A stretch of DNA of 64,000 bases, from contig NZ_JAUSZM010000003.1 of the NCBI RefSeq assembly GCF_030817655.1, positions 6,448,001 to 6,512,000 on the forward strand, written 5' to 3'. This stretch comes from Streptomyces sp. V4I2 (GTDB lineage Bacteria > Actinomycetota > Actinomycetes > Streptomycetales > Streptomycetaceae). Under the pieces are notes generated by a model. The model worked only from the letters and a program-made list of their open reading frames with translations. It did not search any database and was not told the DNA's origin. Shown here one piece after another: positions 1 through 10,015 of the stretch. How positions within the stretch are numbered: the first letter of the stretch is position 1; every line of letters starts with the position of its first letter. The position numbers and the translations under genes were made by a program.

Positions 1-406
1 CGCCCACCAGGGGCAGCACCGTGTTGACCAGCAGTGCCAGCAGCATGTCCCCGATGATGACCAGGCCGACCGAGACCAGCGTGCGGCCGCTGCCCGTCGG
101 CACGATCCGCCCGGCGAGCGGACGCCACAGCTGCAGCGGGGCGCCGAAGAGCAGATACAGCCCGGCCGCGAGACGTACCAGCGAGGGCGTGACGGGCATG
201 AGCACCGCGAGGGTGCAGAGCGCGGAGGCGATCAGCACGGCGGTGTCCGGCACCGCGGACCGCTTGGTTTTGCGGCGGCGGTCGGTGCGCGTGCCGGTTC
301 CTGTGTCGCTCCCTGTGTCGCTCCCTGTGTCGCTTTCCGTCCGGTGCTGCCGGTCGTGCGTCACGGTGGTCAGCGCAAGGGTGTTGTCGTCCGTCTCGAG
401 CGTCAT
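1..406 (-). CDS. Membrane protein, N-terminal part only (cut by window edge)
   Basis: This is the first 135 codons of a leftward gene; the rest lies outside the window. The ATG overlaps the stop of the upstream glycosyltransferase gene (ATGA), so it is probably the fourth gene of the operon that starts at 2901. About 55 polar residues come first, including a short Gly-Ser-Asp-Thr repeat. Two hydrophobic segments follow, around residues 60-95 and 107-135, so a multi-span membrane protein is likely. I do not recognise the family. Its position behind two glycosyltransferases suggests a role in making or exporting a surface polysaccharide or glycolipid, but that is inference. Confidence 0.7.
   Translation of the reverse strand, partial: MTLETDDNTLALTTVTHDRQHRTESDTGSDTGSDTGTGTRTDRRRKTKRSAVPDTAVLIASALCTLAVLMPVTPSLVRLAAGLYLLFGAPLQLWRPLAGRIVPTGSGRTLVSVGLVIIGDMLLALLVNTVLPLVG
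301..334. repeat. 12-nt tandem repeat inside coding sequence
   Basis: The unit CTGTGTCGCTCC occurs twice in full and once in part. On the minus strand it encodes a Gly-Ser-Asp-Thr repeat in the hydrophilic N-terminal tail of the membrane protein. Because the unit is a multiple of three, copy-number change would stay in frame. Confidence 0.8.
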
Positions 407-1524
407 GCCAACGCCTCGTTGTAGACGCGCTCGACGCGCTCGGCCACCCGGGACCACGACAGCCCCGCCGCGGTGCGGGCGCTGCGCTCGGCCAGGCTCC
501 GCCACAGGTCCGCGTCGGCGGCCAGCTCGTCGATCCGCCGGGCCAGCGCGGCCGGGGCGGGCGCCGCGAGCAGCCCGGTGCCGTCGACCAGTTCACGGTT
601 GCCGGGCACATCGGTGGCGATGACGGGAAGCCCCGAGGCCATCGCCTCCAGCAGCACGAGAGGCATCCCCTCCTTGTCGGAGGGCAGCACGAAGGCATCG
701 CTGTCCGCGTACGCCTTCACCAGGTCGTCCCCGTACAGCGCACCCACGAACTCGACGTTCCGCAGCCCGAGCCGGGCCGCCTGTGCCATGAGCGGCTCGC
801 GCAGTTCGCCGTCGCCGACGATCCGCAGCCGTACGTCCTCCTGGACCTGGGCCATCGCGTCCAGCAGCCGGGCCACGTTCTTCTGGATCTGCAGACGTCC
901 GACGAAGAGCAGGCGCAGCGGCCGGGCCGGAGCGGGCCGGGGCGGCAGGAAGTACGCGTCCGACACGCCGTTCGGCACGATGTGCAGCCGCTGCCGGGAC
1001 ACCCCGTACCGCTCGACCAGGAACTCCGCCATCTCCTCGGTGAGCGCGACCACTGCGACGGCCCGGCGCAGCACCCGGCCCAGGAAGTGCTGCTTGTACC
1101 AGGGCAGCAGCCGCCCCAGCGGGCCGCTGGCGTCCACGTCGAGATGGAAGTGGGCGACATACGGAACCTGCCGCAGCGCGGCGACCGCGGAGACGAGTTC
1201 GGGGACGAGGGCGTGCGCGATGTGCAGATGTACGACGTCCCCGGGCCGCGCCTTGGCGAGTTGGACGGGCAGCAGCGCCGAGATGGCGGTGTTGGCCACC
1301 TCCACGGCGGGCAGCCGGTGCACGTGCACGCCGTCCTCGACACTGTGCCGCGGCAGGCCTGACGTCCGCAGTCCCGTGGTCACCACGTGCACTTCGTGCC
1401 GGTGCGCCAGCTCCTGGGACAGCTGCGCCACCACCCGCTCGAGCCCGCCGAGGGCCGGCGGGTAGTAGGGGGTGACCTGAATGACTCTGCGCCCCATGAG
1501 GCCCGCCTCTGTCTCCGCGCTCAT
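403..1524 (-). CDS. GT4-family glycosyltransferase
   Basis: Predicted retaining glycosyltransferase of 373 aa with two Rossmann domains (GT-B fold). The N-terminal acceptor domain opens with VIQVTPYYPPALGGLERVV, which has the Gly-Gly-x-E/ERV pattern of GT4 enzymes. The C-terminal domain carries the nucleotide-sugar signature DKEGMPLVLLEAMASGLPVI, including the E-x7-E pair. I chose the ATG at 1524 because it overlaps the upstream stop (ATGA) and has GGAG before it; the frame stays open further upstream, but that stretch lies inside the neighbouring gene. It likely transfers a hexose to a surface glycan or glycolipid on the cytoplasmic side of the membrane. Donor and acceptor cannot be told from sequence. 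Confidence 0.88.
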   Translation of the reverse strand: MSAETEAGLMGRRVIQVTPYYPPALGGLERVVAQLSQELAHRHEVHVVTTGLRTSGLPRHSVEDGVHVHRLPAVEVANTAISALLPVQLAKARPGDVVHLHIAHALVPELVSAVAALRQVPYVAHFHLDVDASGPLGRLLPWYKQHFLGRVLRRAVAVVALTEEMAEFLVERYGVSRQRLHIVPNGVSDAYFLPPRPAPARPLRLLFVGRLQIQKNVARLLDAMAQVQEDVRLRIVGDGELREPLMAQAARLGLRNVEFVGALYGDDLVKAYADSDAFVLPSDKEGMPLVLLEAMASGLPVIATDVPGNRELVDGTGLLAAPAPAALARRIDELAADADLWRSLAERSARTAAGLSWSRVAERVERVYNEALA

Positions 1525-2051
1525 CCGGTGGTCTCCAGATGACCGACTACGTACTCGGACCGGCCCGCCACCGAGACGCGCAGCGCGTCGGCGTCCTCGC
1601 CCTTCGGCAGGTCCACGTCCATGTTCACGACGCTTGCCTTCCCGTCGACGGCACGCACGGTGGCCCACCCGGTGGCCAGGGGCTCACCGTCCCGGTCCGC
1701 TTCGGCCTTCAGTACGAAGGTGTCCGTCCCGGGCCGGGGTGCTCCCGCGGCCCGCTCCTTCGCCGACGGCCCCGTGGACCGCACGCCGCCGTGTGGAGTG
1801 AAGGCGACCTGGGCCTTGACCCGGTCGCCCACATAGGACGGCAACTCGATGAAGTACAGCTCCAGATAAGGGCGGTCCTGGCGGGTGAAGGACTTCGTCA
1901 GTTCCGTGCGGACCGCCGGTGTGGACCAGGCGACGACCACCGCGGCGACCACCGCGACGGCCACCAGGACACGCCGGATCACAGGGCCGCGCCCGCCGAC
2001 TGTCCCGTCGGCGCTGCCGCGTTGCCCCTCGCGCGTTGTCTCAGTCCGCAT
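1521..2051 (-). CDS. Membrane-anchored extracytoplasmic protein, function unknown
   Basis: A 176-aa protein with a short cytoplasmic tail, one transmembrane segment (about residues 26-43, rich in Val and Ala) and an outside domain of about 130 residues that reads as beta-strand rich. I do not recognise the family. GAAAGG stands 7 nt before the ATG. It lies between a GT2 gene (25 nt upstream) and the GT4 gene, with which it overlaps by 4 nt, so the three are almost certainly co-transcribed. A partner of the glycosyltransferases at the cell surface is a reasonable guess only. Confidence 0.72.
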   Translation of the reverse strand: MRTETTREGQRGSADGTVGGRGPVIRRVLVAVAVVAAVVVAWSTPAVRTELTKSFTRQDRPYLELYFIELPSYVGDRVKAQVAFTPHGGVRSTGPSAKERAAGAPRPGTDTFVLKAEADRDGEPLATGWATVRAVDGKASVVNMDVDLPKGEDADALRVSVAGRSEYVVGHLETTG

Positions 2052-2076
2052 CGTGGCCTTTCAGCAGCCCTGCTCG

Positions 2077-2901
2077 TCACAGGCCATGGTTCCCTGTCCT
2101 CACCATCTTCTGCGGCGCTTCGGCGGGTGCCGCCTGCCGCTGCGCCGGCATCAGCGGCGGCGGGACGGGCCGGGTGGAACGGTCGCGCCACTGGGACCGG
2201 GTGTCGGTGCGCAGCCCGTTGTCCTTGAGCCGGTGGCGGAACAGCTGGGCCAGATTGGACACCCCGTCGGAGACGGCGTTGAGCTTCACCTCACCGCCGC
2301 GGGGCCGGTACTCGATCGGTACCTCCAGGCAGCGGAAGCCTTCCCGGACGGCGGCGTTCTTGATCTCCTGGGAGAAGCCCATGCCGTCGGAAGTGACCTT
2401 GAGGGACTCCCAGATGTAGCGACGGAACACCCACATCCCACTCTGGGAGTCGCGCATCTGGCTCTTGAACAGCTTGCGGCTGATCAGACTCAGGGCGTGA
2501 TTGGCCACGGTGTGCGAGGGCTTCATGGCCTCGCGGTTCTCCCGGCCGAGTCTGTTGGTGTTGAGGAACTCGACCTGCTTCTCGTCGACGATGCGCAGCA
2601 GTCTGGGCAGGTCGTCGAACGGGTAGGTGCAGTCGGCGTCGCCGGTGGCGATCACCTCGCCGCGCGCGGCGGCGATGCCGGCCTTGTAGGCGTTGCCGTA
2701 GCCGCGCAACGGCTGGTGGACCACTCGCGCTCCGTAGGAGGCGGCGATCTCGGCGGTCCCGTCCGTGGAGCCGTTGTCGGCGATGACCACCTCGACTCCC
2801 CAGCCTTCCTGGGTGAGTTCCTCGAGCGGGATCGTCGCGAAGACGTGCGGCAGGTTCTCGGCTTCGTTCAGGGCAGGTATGACGATGGACAAAGTGGACA
2901 C
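2077..2901 (-). CDS. GT2-family glycosyltransferase (polyprenyl-phosphate type)
   Basis: A 274-aa GT-A fold enzyme. It starts VSTLSIVIPALNEAENLP, the usual opening of dolichyl/polyprenyl-phosphate sugar transferases. It then has IADNGSTDGTAEIA (nucleotide binding) and ATGDADCTYPFDD with the metal-binding DAD motif near residue 95. The C-terminal part has no clear membrane spans. I chose the GTG at 2901 because a G-rich Shine-Dalgarno (GGGGGAG) lies about 8 nt before it and homology to the family begins there; the longer open frame upstream is not family-like. It probably charges a polyprenyl phosphate with a sugar for the downstream GT4 enzyme. First gene of the leftward operon. Confidence 0.87.
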   Translation of the reverse strand: MSTLSIVIPALNEAENLPHVFATIPLEELTQEGWGVEVVIADNGSTDGTAEIAASYGARVVHQPLRGYGNAYKAGIAAARGEVIATGDADCTYPFDDLPRLLRIVDEKQVEFLNTNRLGRENREAMKPSHTVANHALSLISRKLFKSQMRDSQSGMWVFRRYIWESLKVTSDGMGFSQEIKNAAVREGFRCLEVPIEYRPRGGEVKLNAVSDGVSNLAQLFRHRLKDNGLRTDTRSQWRDRSTRPVPPPLMPAQRQAAPAEAPQKMVRTGNHGL

Positions 2902-3021
2902 AGTGGGCTCCCCCCCAACTGGTGATGCACATAAGCGCTCGGGATTCAAGGCCCGGTGCCTGCGTTTCCACAGTCCCCACCAACCCCCCCCGATGGCAGC
3001 GCTTACTTTAAGCTCACTGAA

Positions 3022-3027
3022 CTTATA
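3022..3027 (-). promoter_or_regulatory. Candidate -10 for the leftward glycosyltransferase operon
   Basis: Read on the minus strand, TATAAG sits in an unusually AT-rich patch (about 3000-3040) roughly 120 nt before the GT2 start. I see no convincing -35. The gap 2902-3142 holds nothing else I can identify. Confidence 0.3.
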
Positions 3028-3142
3028 AACACACTTTCGCCGCAGGATTGTGATCTGTATCCCCTCGTCCCGTGGGGTGCTCGGGTGTACGCAACCTCCC
3101 CGTGACCGGACGTTAACCTTGCGGCGAGGACGGGCGGGGGCT

Positions 3143-4455
3143 GTGACCACAACAAGGCGCTCTGTGCTTCGATCCGCAGCGGGGCCGGAGGCCTCGCTCT
3201 GGCCGTAACGGCCGCGAGCACGAGTACCACCGAGGCGGCCACGACGCGATCGATGCCGCCAGTGACGCGGGCGGGGGCACGGCGGGTCCGCCGTGGCCTT
3301 CACCGACTTCGCCGTCGAAGGCCTCACCTTCCGCGGCCCCGTCGACGAGTCACCCGCCACGCCGAAGCGCGGACGCCCCGCCTCCGGCCCTGGCGCGCAG
3401 ACCGCCGTCTTCCTCTCCGGCGATCTCGACACCACAGGCAGCGGCCAGGCGCGGCTCACGATCTTCACCATGCGCGACCGCGCCGTACGGAACATGACCG
3501 CGCTGCCCATCAGTGACCGGCTGCGAGTTGACCAACAACCAGGACGCAGGCTTCCTCTTCTGCGAGGAAGTGATCTTCCAGGGCGATCACGTCCGCCAGT
3601 CCGCGGAGTACGGCGCGATCACGGGCAACGAGATCGACTGCGGACTCTTCCGGGGCCCCTCCGACAGACCGAGCGACCTGAACGGAGCCGGTATCTACCT
3701 CGGTGGATTTCCGATCACGGACCGGGCAACCCCACCGACTGGGCGGAGGGCATCACCGTCGTCGGCAACCACATCCGCAGGGCCGCCCGCGCCGGCGTCT
3801 ATCTGAACGGCGTCAGGCACGTCCAGGTGACCGGCAATCAGATCAGCGACGTCGGCACCGCACGCCTCGCGGACGGTACGACCGTCATCGGGAGCGGCGA
3901 TCTCACGCAGAACATCGGAATCCTCATGGAGAACCCAGTAACCTCCGCCGATGTCACCGTCGCCTTGAACTCGGTGGTCGCCACAAGAGCGACCCGAGCG
4001 CCTCGGCGGTCAACGCCCATCTCAACACGGTGACCGGCACTCGGCAGGCCGGCGATCCGCTGGAGACCGGTCCCACCCGCACATGGCAGGCCGCGCACCG
4101 CTTCAACGGTGACATCCGGTTGAACGCCCACGTCATCGGCGGAGGCACCGCCGTGACCGTCACCGCGGGGGCGCAGTCGGCATCCGCGGCCGCCGGGAGC
4201 AACGGGGCCAAGGACAATGCCGGCGTCATCAACACCACGGCCGCCGCCTCTCCCGCGGCGGGAACCATCGTCCGCGTCACCTATGTCACGGCCTACGACG
4301 CCATTCCCAAGGTCGTCCTCACCGCGCGCAACGCGGCCGCCGCCGCGGTCGGCCTGTACGTGACCGCGGAGAGCGCCGCCGGATTCTCCGTCGCCACCGC
4401 GATCGTCCCCGGCGCCGGTGCGGCTCTCCCCTTCACGTACCACGTCGTGGGCTGA
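3143..4455 (+). pseudogene. Broken secreted beta-helix (pectate-lyase-like) protein
   Basis: Pieces of one protein appear in all three plus frames in order. From 3143 (GTG): VTTTRRSVLRSAAG, a Tat-type RR signal start. Then GGLALAVTAASTSTTEAA one frame back from about 3184, then DAIDAASDAGGGT one more frame back from 3243, which is the usual opening of pectate-lyase superfamily beta-helices. FTDFAVEGLTFRGP follows from about 3296, GCELTNNQDAGFLFCEEV from 3519, EGITVVGNHIRRAARAGVYL from about 3749, and a C-terminal domain of about 150 residues from about 3985 to the TGA at 4455. Each junction needs a 1-nt (or 2-nt) indel; most fit loss of one base. No single frame can make the protein. The parent was probably an exported polysaccharide-binding or polysaccharide-cutting protein. 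Sequencing error is the alternative explanation. Confidence 0.75.
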
Positions 4456-4538
4456 CGACCGTGGTCGGTGCGGGAACCTGTCCCCATATCGGCGCGTTGG
4501 AGCATCATGGAGGCATTCGACCTCTCAGGGGGTACTCC

Positions 4539-5168
4539 GTGTCGCAACCGTCATGGCAGCCGTGGCAGGACAAGGACAAGGACAAGGACAAGGACGAGTC
4601 GTCGTCGCCGTCAGGACTGAGCGGCAGTGCCGGCGGTGGTGTTCCGCGGCTGTGGCAGGGCGGAGGTGCGCAGCAGTCCTGGCAGCCCTACAGTGCCCCG
4701 TCCATGCTCGCCTCCCACGCCGACCGCGAGCGTGCCGTCGACGTGCTTCGGGCCGGGTACGGAGAGGGGCGACTGGACAAGGGCGAGTTCGACAAGCGCG
4801 TGGCGCGGGCCTACGTCGCCCGCACCGTGGACGAGCTGGCGCTGATCGTCGCCGACCTGCCCCTGGGCCCCGTACCGCACCCGGCGCCCGTCACGGCCGT
4901 CCCGCGGACGTTTCTGCCCGCGCCGCAGCCGCGGACCAACGGGAAGGCCGTGGGTGCCGCCGTGTGCGGGCTGCTGTGCGTGCCGACCTTCGGGTTCACC
5001 GGGATTCCGGCGGTGATCCTCGGGCACGCGGCGCGTTCGGAGATGCGGTCCACGGGGGAGGGCGGCGAAGGGCTGGCCCTGACCGGGCTGGTCCTCGGCT
5101 GGCTGTACACCGGGGGCTGGGCGCTCGTTCTGACGCTGTTGCTCTTCGTGGGCCTCGCGTCCGGATGA
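4539..5168 (+). CDS. DUF1707-DUF4190 membrane protein
   Basis: A 209-aa protein. After a low-complexity N-terminus with a (Lys-Asp) repeat encoded by the 6-nt repeat at 4569-4595, the DUF1707 motif is clear: ASHADRERAVDVLRAGYGEG, then LDKGEFDKRVARAY (about residues 57-95). The C-terminal third has two hydrophobic spans (about 133-155 and 180-203) typical of DUF4190. DUF1707 is a short actinobacterial module of unknown role, often attached to membrane or regulatory domains. I chose GTG 4539 because AGGGGG stands 7 nt before it; the open frame reaches back to 4461 without family resemblance. Last gene before the str operon promoter, same strand. Confidence 0.8.
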   Translation: MSQPSWQPWQDKDKDKDKDESSSPSGLSGSAGGGVPRLWQGGGAQQSWQPYSAPSMLASHADRERAVDVLRAGYGEGRLDKGEFDKRVARAYVARTVDELALIVADLPLGPVPHPAPVTAVPRTFLPAPQPRTNGKAVGAAVCGLLCVPTFGFTGIPAVILGHAARSEMRSTGEGGEGLALTGLVLGWLYTGGWALVLTLLLFVGLASG

Positions 5169-5219
5169 GACGTGACACGTCCGCCCGCAGGTAGCAGGCA
5201 GGGGCGAGGTCCAGTTGTT

Positions 5220-5248
5220 TTGACCGCAGCGTATGAGGTAGGTACGCT
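5220..5248 (+). promoter_or_regulatory. Promoter of the str operon (rpsL)
   Basis: TTGACC (5220-5225), a 17-nt spacer and TACGCT (5243-5248) form a near-consensus HrdB-type vegetative promoter. It leaves a leader of about 190 nt before rpsL. The leader contains the hairpin element at 5369-5393. Confidence 0.75.
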
Positions 5249-5368
5249 CAGACCTTGTGCCTGGGGTGTGCCCTGGCTCTCGTGCGTGCCTTCAACCGCA
5301 CATAGGGAGCCGTCACTGGCCACCGTAATCTGCGCTCCTTCTGCCTCGCGGCGGGGGTCTGCAGCATT

Positions 5369-5393
5369 CGACACACCCGACCGCGTGGGTCGG
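5369..5393 (+). promoter_or_regulatory. str leader hairpin element (copy shared with S10 leader)
   Basis: A 25-nt stretch identical to 13178-13202 upstream of rpsJ. Its core folds as CCGACC-GCGTG-GGTCGG, a 6-bp stem. It lies 50 nt before rpsL. Being present in the leaders of two separate ribosomal operons, it may bind a regulator or act in transcription processivity or RNA processing. Confidence 0.65.
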
Positions 5394-5443
5394 CGACGTT
5401 CCAGGTTAGCTTCACCATTCGGCACACAGAAACCGGAGAAGTA

Positions 5444-5815
5444 GTGCCTACGATCCAGCAGCTGGTCCGGAAGGGCCGGCAGGACAAGGTCGAGAAGAAC
5501 AAGACGCCCGCACTCGAGGGTTCCCCTCAGCGTCGTGGTGTCTGCACGCGTGTGTTCACGACCACCCCGAAGAAGCCGAACTCGGCCCTGCGTAAGGTCG
5601 CGCGTGTGCGTCTGACCAGCGGGATCGAGGTCACCGCTTACATTCCGGGTGAGGGGCACAACCTGCAGGAGCACTCCATCGTGCTCGTGCGTGGCGGTCG
5701 TGTGAAGGACCTGCCCGGTGTTCGCTACAAGATCATCCGCGGTTCGCTCGACACCCAGGGTGTCAAGAACCGCAAGCAGGCCCGCAGCCGCTACGGCGCC
5801 AAGAAGGAGAAGTAG
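5444..5815 (+). CDS. rpsL: 30S ribosomal protein uS12
   Basis: S12 of 123 aa, the decoding-centre protein of the small subunit. Lys43 (in [14 protein letters not shown]) and Lys88 (in [11 protein letters not shown]) are the wild-type residues; substitutions there are the classical streptomycin-resistance changes, so this allele predicts a sensitive ribosome. The GTG start at 5444 follows CGGAGAAGTA. It opens the str operon and is separated from rpsG by 2 nt, which suggests translational coupling. Confidence 0.98.
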   Translation: MPTIQQLVRKGRQDKVEKNKTPALEGSPQRRGVCTRVFTTTPKKPNSALRKVARVRLTSGIEVTAYIPGEGHNLQEHSIVLVRGGRVKDLPGVRYKIIRGSLDTQGVKNRKQARSRYGAKKEK

Positions 5816-5817
5816 AA

Positions 5818-6288
5818 ATGCCTCGTAAGGGCCCCGCCCCGAAGCGCCCGGTCATCATCGACCCGGTCTACGGTTCTCCTCTGGTGACCTCCCTCATCAA
5901 CAAGGTGCTGCTGAACGGCAAGCGCTCCACCGCCGAGCGCATCGTGTACGGCGCCATGGAGGGCCTGCGCGAGAAGACCAGCAATGACCCGGTCATCACG
6001 CTGAAGCGTGCGCTGGAGAACATCAAGCCGACCCTCGAGGTCAAGTCCCGCCGTGTCGGTGGTGCGACGTACCAGGTTCCGATCGAGGTCAAGCCCGGTC
6101 GCGCCAACACGCTCGCGCTGCGCTGGCTGGTCGGTTACTCCCGCGCCCGTCGCGAGAAGACCATGACCGAGCGTCTGCTCAACGAGCTTCTCGACGCCTC
6201 CAACGGCCTCGGTGCCGCTGTGAAGAAGCGCGAGGACACCCACAAGATGGCCGAGTCCAACAAGGCCTTCGCGCACTACCGCTGGTAG
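5818..6288 (+). CDS. rpsG: 30S ribosomal protein uS7
   Basis: S7 of 156 aa, the primary assembly protein of the 30S head that binds the 3' major domain of 16S rRNA. The N-terminus [20 protein letters not shown] and the C-terminal [15 protein letters not shown] ending are typical of actinobacterial S7. In E. coli S7 represses its own operon by binding the S12-S7 intercistronic region; here that gap is only 2 nt, so that mechanism cannot operate in the same way. It is followed after 39 nt by fusA. Confidence 0.98.
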   Translation: MPRKGPAPKRPVIIDPVYGSPLVTSLINKVLLNGKRSTAERIVYGAMEGLREKTSNDPVITLKRALENIKPTLEVKSRRVGGATYQVPIEVKPGRANTLALRWLVGYSRARREKTMTERLLNELLDASNGLGAAVKKREDTHKMAESNKAFAHYRW

Positions 6289-6327
6289 TCGCTACCCACA
6301 TCGAGACCGAGAGAAGACGAAAGCCTT

Positions 6328-8454
6328 ATGGCTACCACTTCACTTGACCTGGCCAGGGTCCGCAACATCGGGATCATGGCCCACATCGACGCGGGCAAGA
6401 CGACCACCACCGAGCGGATCCTCTTCTACACCGGCGTCAGCTACAAGATCGGTGAGGTCCACGACGGCGCTGCCACAATGGACTGGATGGAGCAGGAGCA
6501 GGAGCGTGGCATCACGATCACGTCTGCTGCCACCACCTGTCACTGGCCGCTTGAGGACAACGACTACACGATCAACATCATCGACACCCCGGGCCACGTC
6601 GACTTCACGGTCGAGGTGGAGCGCTCGCTGCGCGTCCTCGACGGTGCCGTCACGGTGTTCGACGGTGTCGCCGGTGTCGAGCCGCAGTCCGAGACGGTGT
6701 GGCGTCAGGCCGACCGTTACGGCGTGCCGCGCATCTGCTTCGTGAACAAGCTGGACCGTACCGGCGCCGAGTTCCACCGCTGCGTGGACATGATCAAGGA
6801 CCGGCTCGGTGCCGTGCCGATCGTCATGCAGCTGCCCATCGGTGCCGAGATGGACTTCAAGGGCGTTGTGGACCTGGTCCGCATGAAGGCGCTCGTGTGG
6901 TCCGCCGAGGCGGCCAAGGGCGAGATGTACGACGTCGTCGACATCCCCGCCACGCACGCCGAAGCTGCCGAGGAGTACCGCGGCCGGCTGGTCGAGACTG
7001 TCGCGGAGAACGACGACGAGATCATGGAGCTGTTCCTGGAGGGCCAGGAGCCCACCGAGGAGCAGCTGTACGCCGCGATCCGTCGTATCACCATCGCGTC
7101 CGGCAAGTCCGACGGCATCACGGTCACCCCGGTGTTCTGTGGCACCGCGTTCAAGAACAAGGGCGTCCAGCCCCTGCTCGACGCGGTCGTGCGCTACCTG
7201 CCGACCCCGCTCGACGTCGAGGCCATCGAGGGCCACGACGTGAAGGACCCCGAGCTGGTCGTCAAGCGCAAGCCGTCCGAGGACGAGCCGCTGTCCGCGC
7301 TCGCGTTCAAGATCATGAGCGACCCGCACCTGGGCAAGCTCACCTTCGTCCGGGTCTACTCGGGCCGCCTGGAGACTGGCACCGCCGTGCTGAACTCCGT
7401 CAAGGGCAAGAAGGAGCGCATCGGCAAGATCTACCGCATGCACGCGAACAAGCGTGAGGAGATCGCGGCGGTGGGCGCCGGCGACATCGTCGCCGTGATG
7501 GGTCTGAAGCAGACCACGACCGGTGAGACGCTCTGTGACGACAAGAGCCCGGTGATCCTGGAGTCCATGGACTTCCCGGCGCCGGTCATCCAGGTCGCCA
7601 TCGAGCCGAAGTCCAAGGGTGACCAGGAGAAGCTGGGTGTAGCCATCCAGCGTCTCGCGGAGGAGGACCCCTCCTTCCAGGTTCACACCAACGAGGAGAC
7701 CGGCCAGACCATCATCGGCGGCATGGGCGAACTGCACCTCGAGGTGCTGGTCGACCGTATGCGCCGTGAGTTCAAGGTCGAGGCCAACGTTGGTAAGCCG
7801 CAGGTCGCGTACCGTGAGACGATCCGTAAGGCCGTCGAGCGTGTGGACTACACCCACAAGAAGCAGACCGGTGGCACCGGCCAGTTCGCCAAGGTGCAGA
7901 TCGCGATCGAGCCGCTCGAGGGTGGCGACACCTCGTACGAGTTCGTGAACAAGGTGACCGGTGGCCGTATCCCGAAGGAGTACATCCCTTCGGTGGACGC
8001 CGGTGCGCAGGAGGCCATGCAGTTCGGCATCCTCGCCGGGTACGAGATGACGGGCGTTCGCATCACGCTTCTCGACGGTGCCTACCACGAGGTCGACTCC
8101 TCCGAGCTCGCGTTCAAGATCGCCGGTTCGCAGGCCTTCAAGGAGGCCGCCCGCAAGGCCAGCCCCGTGCTGCTCGAGCCCATGATGGCCGTCGAGGTCA
8201 CCACGCCCGAGGACTACATGGGTGAGGTCATCGGCGACATCAACTCCCGCCGTGGCCAGATCCAGGCCATGGAGGAGCGTGCCGGTGCCCGCGTCGTGAA
8301 GGGCCTCGTGCCCCTCTCGGAGATGTTCGGCTACGTCGGAGACCTCCGCAGCAAGACCTCGGGTCGCGCAAGCTACTCGATGCAGTTCGACTCCTACGCC
8401 GAGGTTCCGCGGAACGTCGCCGAGGAGATCATCGCGAAGGCCAAGGGCGAGTAA
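6328..8454 (+). CDS. fusA: Elongation factor G
   Basis: EF-G of 708 aa, the GTPase that drives translocation on the ribosome. The G domain shows [14 protein letters not shown] (P-loop), the [10 protein letters not shown] switch I, DTPGHVDF and [10 protein letters not shown]. Domains II-V follow in normal order (domain IV with [15 protein letters not shown]). Full length, ATG start with a weak AGAAGACGAAAG upstream. It lies in the str operon between rpsG and tuf, and fusidic acid is its classical inhibitor. Confidence 0.98.
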   Translation: MATTSLDLARVRNIGIMAHIDAGKTTTTERILFYTGVSYKIGEVHDGAATMDWMEQEQERGITITSAATTCHWPLEDNDYTINIIDTPGHVDFTVEVERSLRVLDGAVTVFDGVAGVEPQSETVWRQADRYGVPRICFVNKLDRTGAEFHRCVDMIKDRLGAVPIVMQLPIGAEMDFKGVVDLVRMKALVWSAEAAKGEMYDVVDIPATHAEAAEEYRGRLVETVAENDDEIMELFLEGQEPTEEQLYAAIRRITIASGKSDGITVTPVFCGTAFKNKGVQPLLDAVVRYLPTPLDVEAIEGHDVKDPELVVKRKPSEDEPLSALAFKIMSDPHLGKLTFVRVYSGRLETGTAVLNSVKGKKERIGKIYRMHANKREEIAAVGAGDIVAVMGLKQTTTGETLCDDKSPVILESMDFPAPVIQVAIEPKSKGDQEKLGVAIQRLAEEDPSFQVHTNEETGQTIIGGMGELHLEVLVDRMRREFKVEANVGKPQVAYRETIRKAVERVDYTHKKQTGGTGQFAKVQIAIEPLEGGDTSYEFVNKVTGGRIPKEYIPSVDAGAQEAMQFGILAGYEMTGVRITLLDGAYHEVDSSELAFKIAGSQAFKEAARKASPVLLEPMMAVEVTTPEDYMGEVIGDINSRRGQIQAMEERAGARVVKGLVPLSEMFGYVGDLRSKTSGRASYSMQFDSYAEVPRNVAEEIIAKAKGE

Positions 8455-8473
8455 CGCACCCCGTTCCCACGCT

Positions 8474-8526
8474 TTAGGCTTGACACCGACCGCCGGGGCT
8501 CACCCGGCAAGGGAAAACCCCGGCGG
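8474..8526 (+). promoter_or_regulatory. fusA-tuf spacer: candidate tuf promoter and 9-bp leader hairpin
   Basis: The 144-nt spacer contains TAGGCT (8474-8479), overlapping a TTGACA (8480-8485). A hairpin with 9-bp arms CCGCCGGGG (8490-8498) and CCCCGGCGG (8518-8526) follows. Streptomyces tuf1 is known to have an extra promoter in the fusA-tuf gap, which would raise EF-Tu output above that of the other str genes. Which hexamer pair is used cannot be told by eye. Confidence 0.45.
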
Positions 8527-8598
8527 GCGGCATCCCAGCAAAGATCACCCTGGCGCCGATGAGCAAGGCGTACCAGAACCACTCCACAGGAGGACCCA

Positions 8599-9792
<1,194 letters not shown>

Positions 9793-9836
9793 GCTTGTTG
9801 ACCTGACCTGGTAGCTCCAGCGCGAGCACCTGAAGG

Positions 9837-9872
9837 GGCCCGTACGACTTCGGTCGTGCGGGCCTCTTCGCT
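9837..9872 (+). terminator. Terminator of the str operon
   Basis: A 12-bp stem (GGCCCGTACGAC / GTCGTGCGGGCC, one G-U pair) closes on a UUCG tetraloop. A pyrimidine-rich CTCTTCGCTG follows. It lies 45 nt after the tuf stop. Confidence 0.85.
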
Positions 9873-10015
9873 GTCTGTGGGCGCCTTCAGGACGCTTCCG
9901 GCACCGGTTGCGGGCCGAGTGCCAGGCACACGAGGATGGTCGCCCGGACGATGAGGCCCCCGAGCGGCGCGGCCAGGAGACGAAGTCGGGCCAGCGGGTG
10001 TGCCAAGAGGCGTCA

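Noticed and set aside
4569-4595. GACAAG hexamer repeats as a CRISPR-like or phase-variable array
   Set aside because: It is an in-frame (Lys-Asp) codon repeat in the DUF1707 gene; a 6-nt unit cannot shift the frame.
6340-8088. Long minus-strand open frames opposite fusA, tuf and many r-protein genes
   Set aside because: They mirror GC-rich codon bias of the real genes; they lack ribosome-binding sites and family resemblance.
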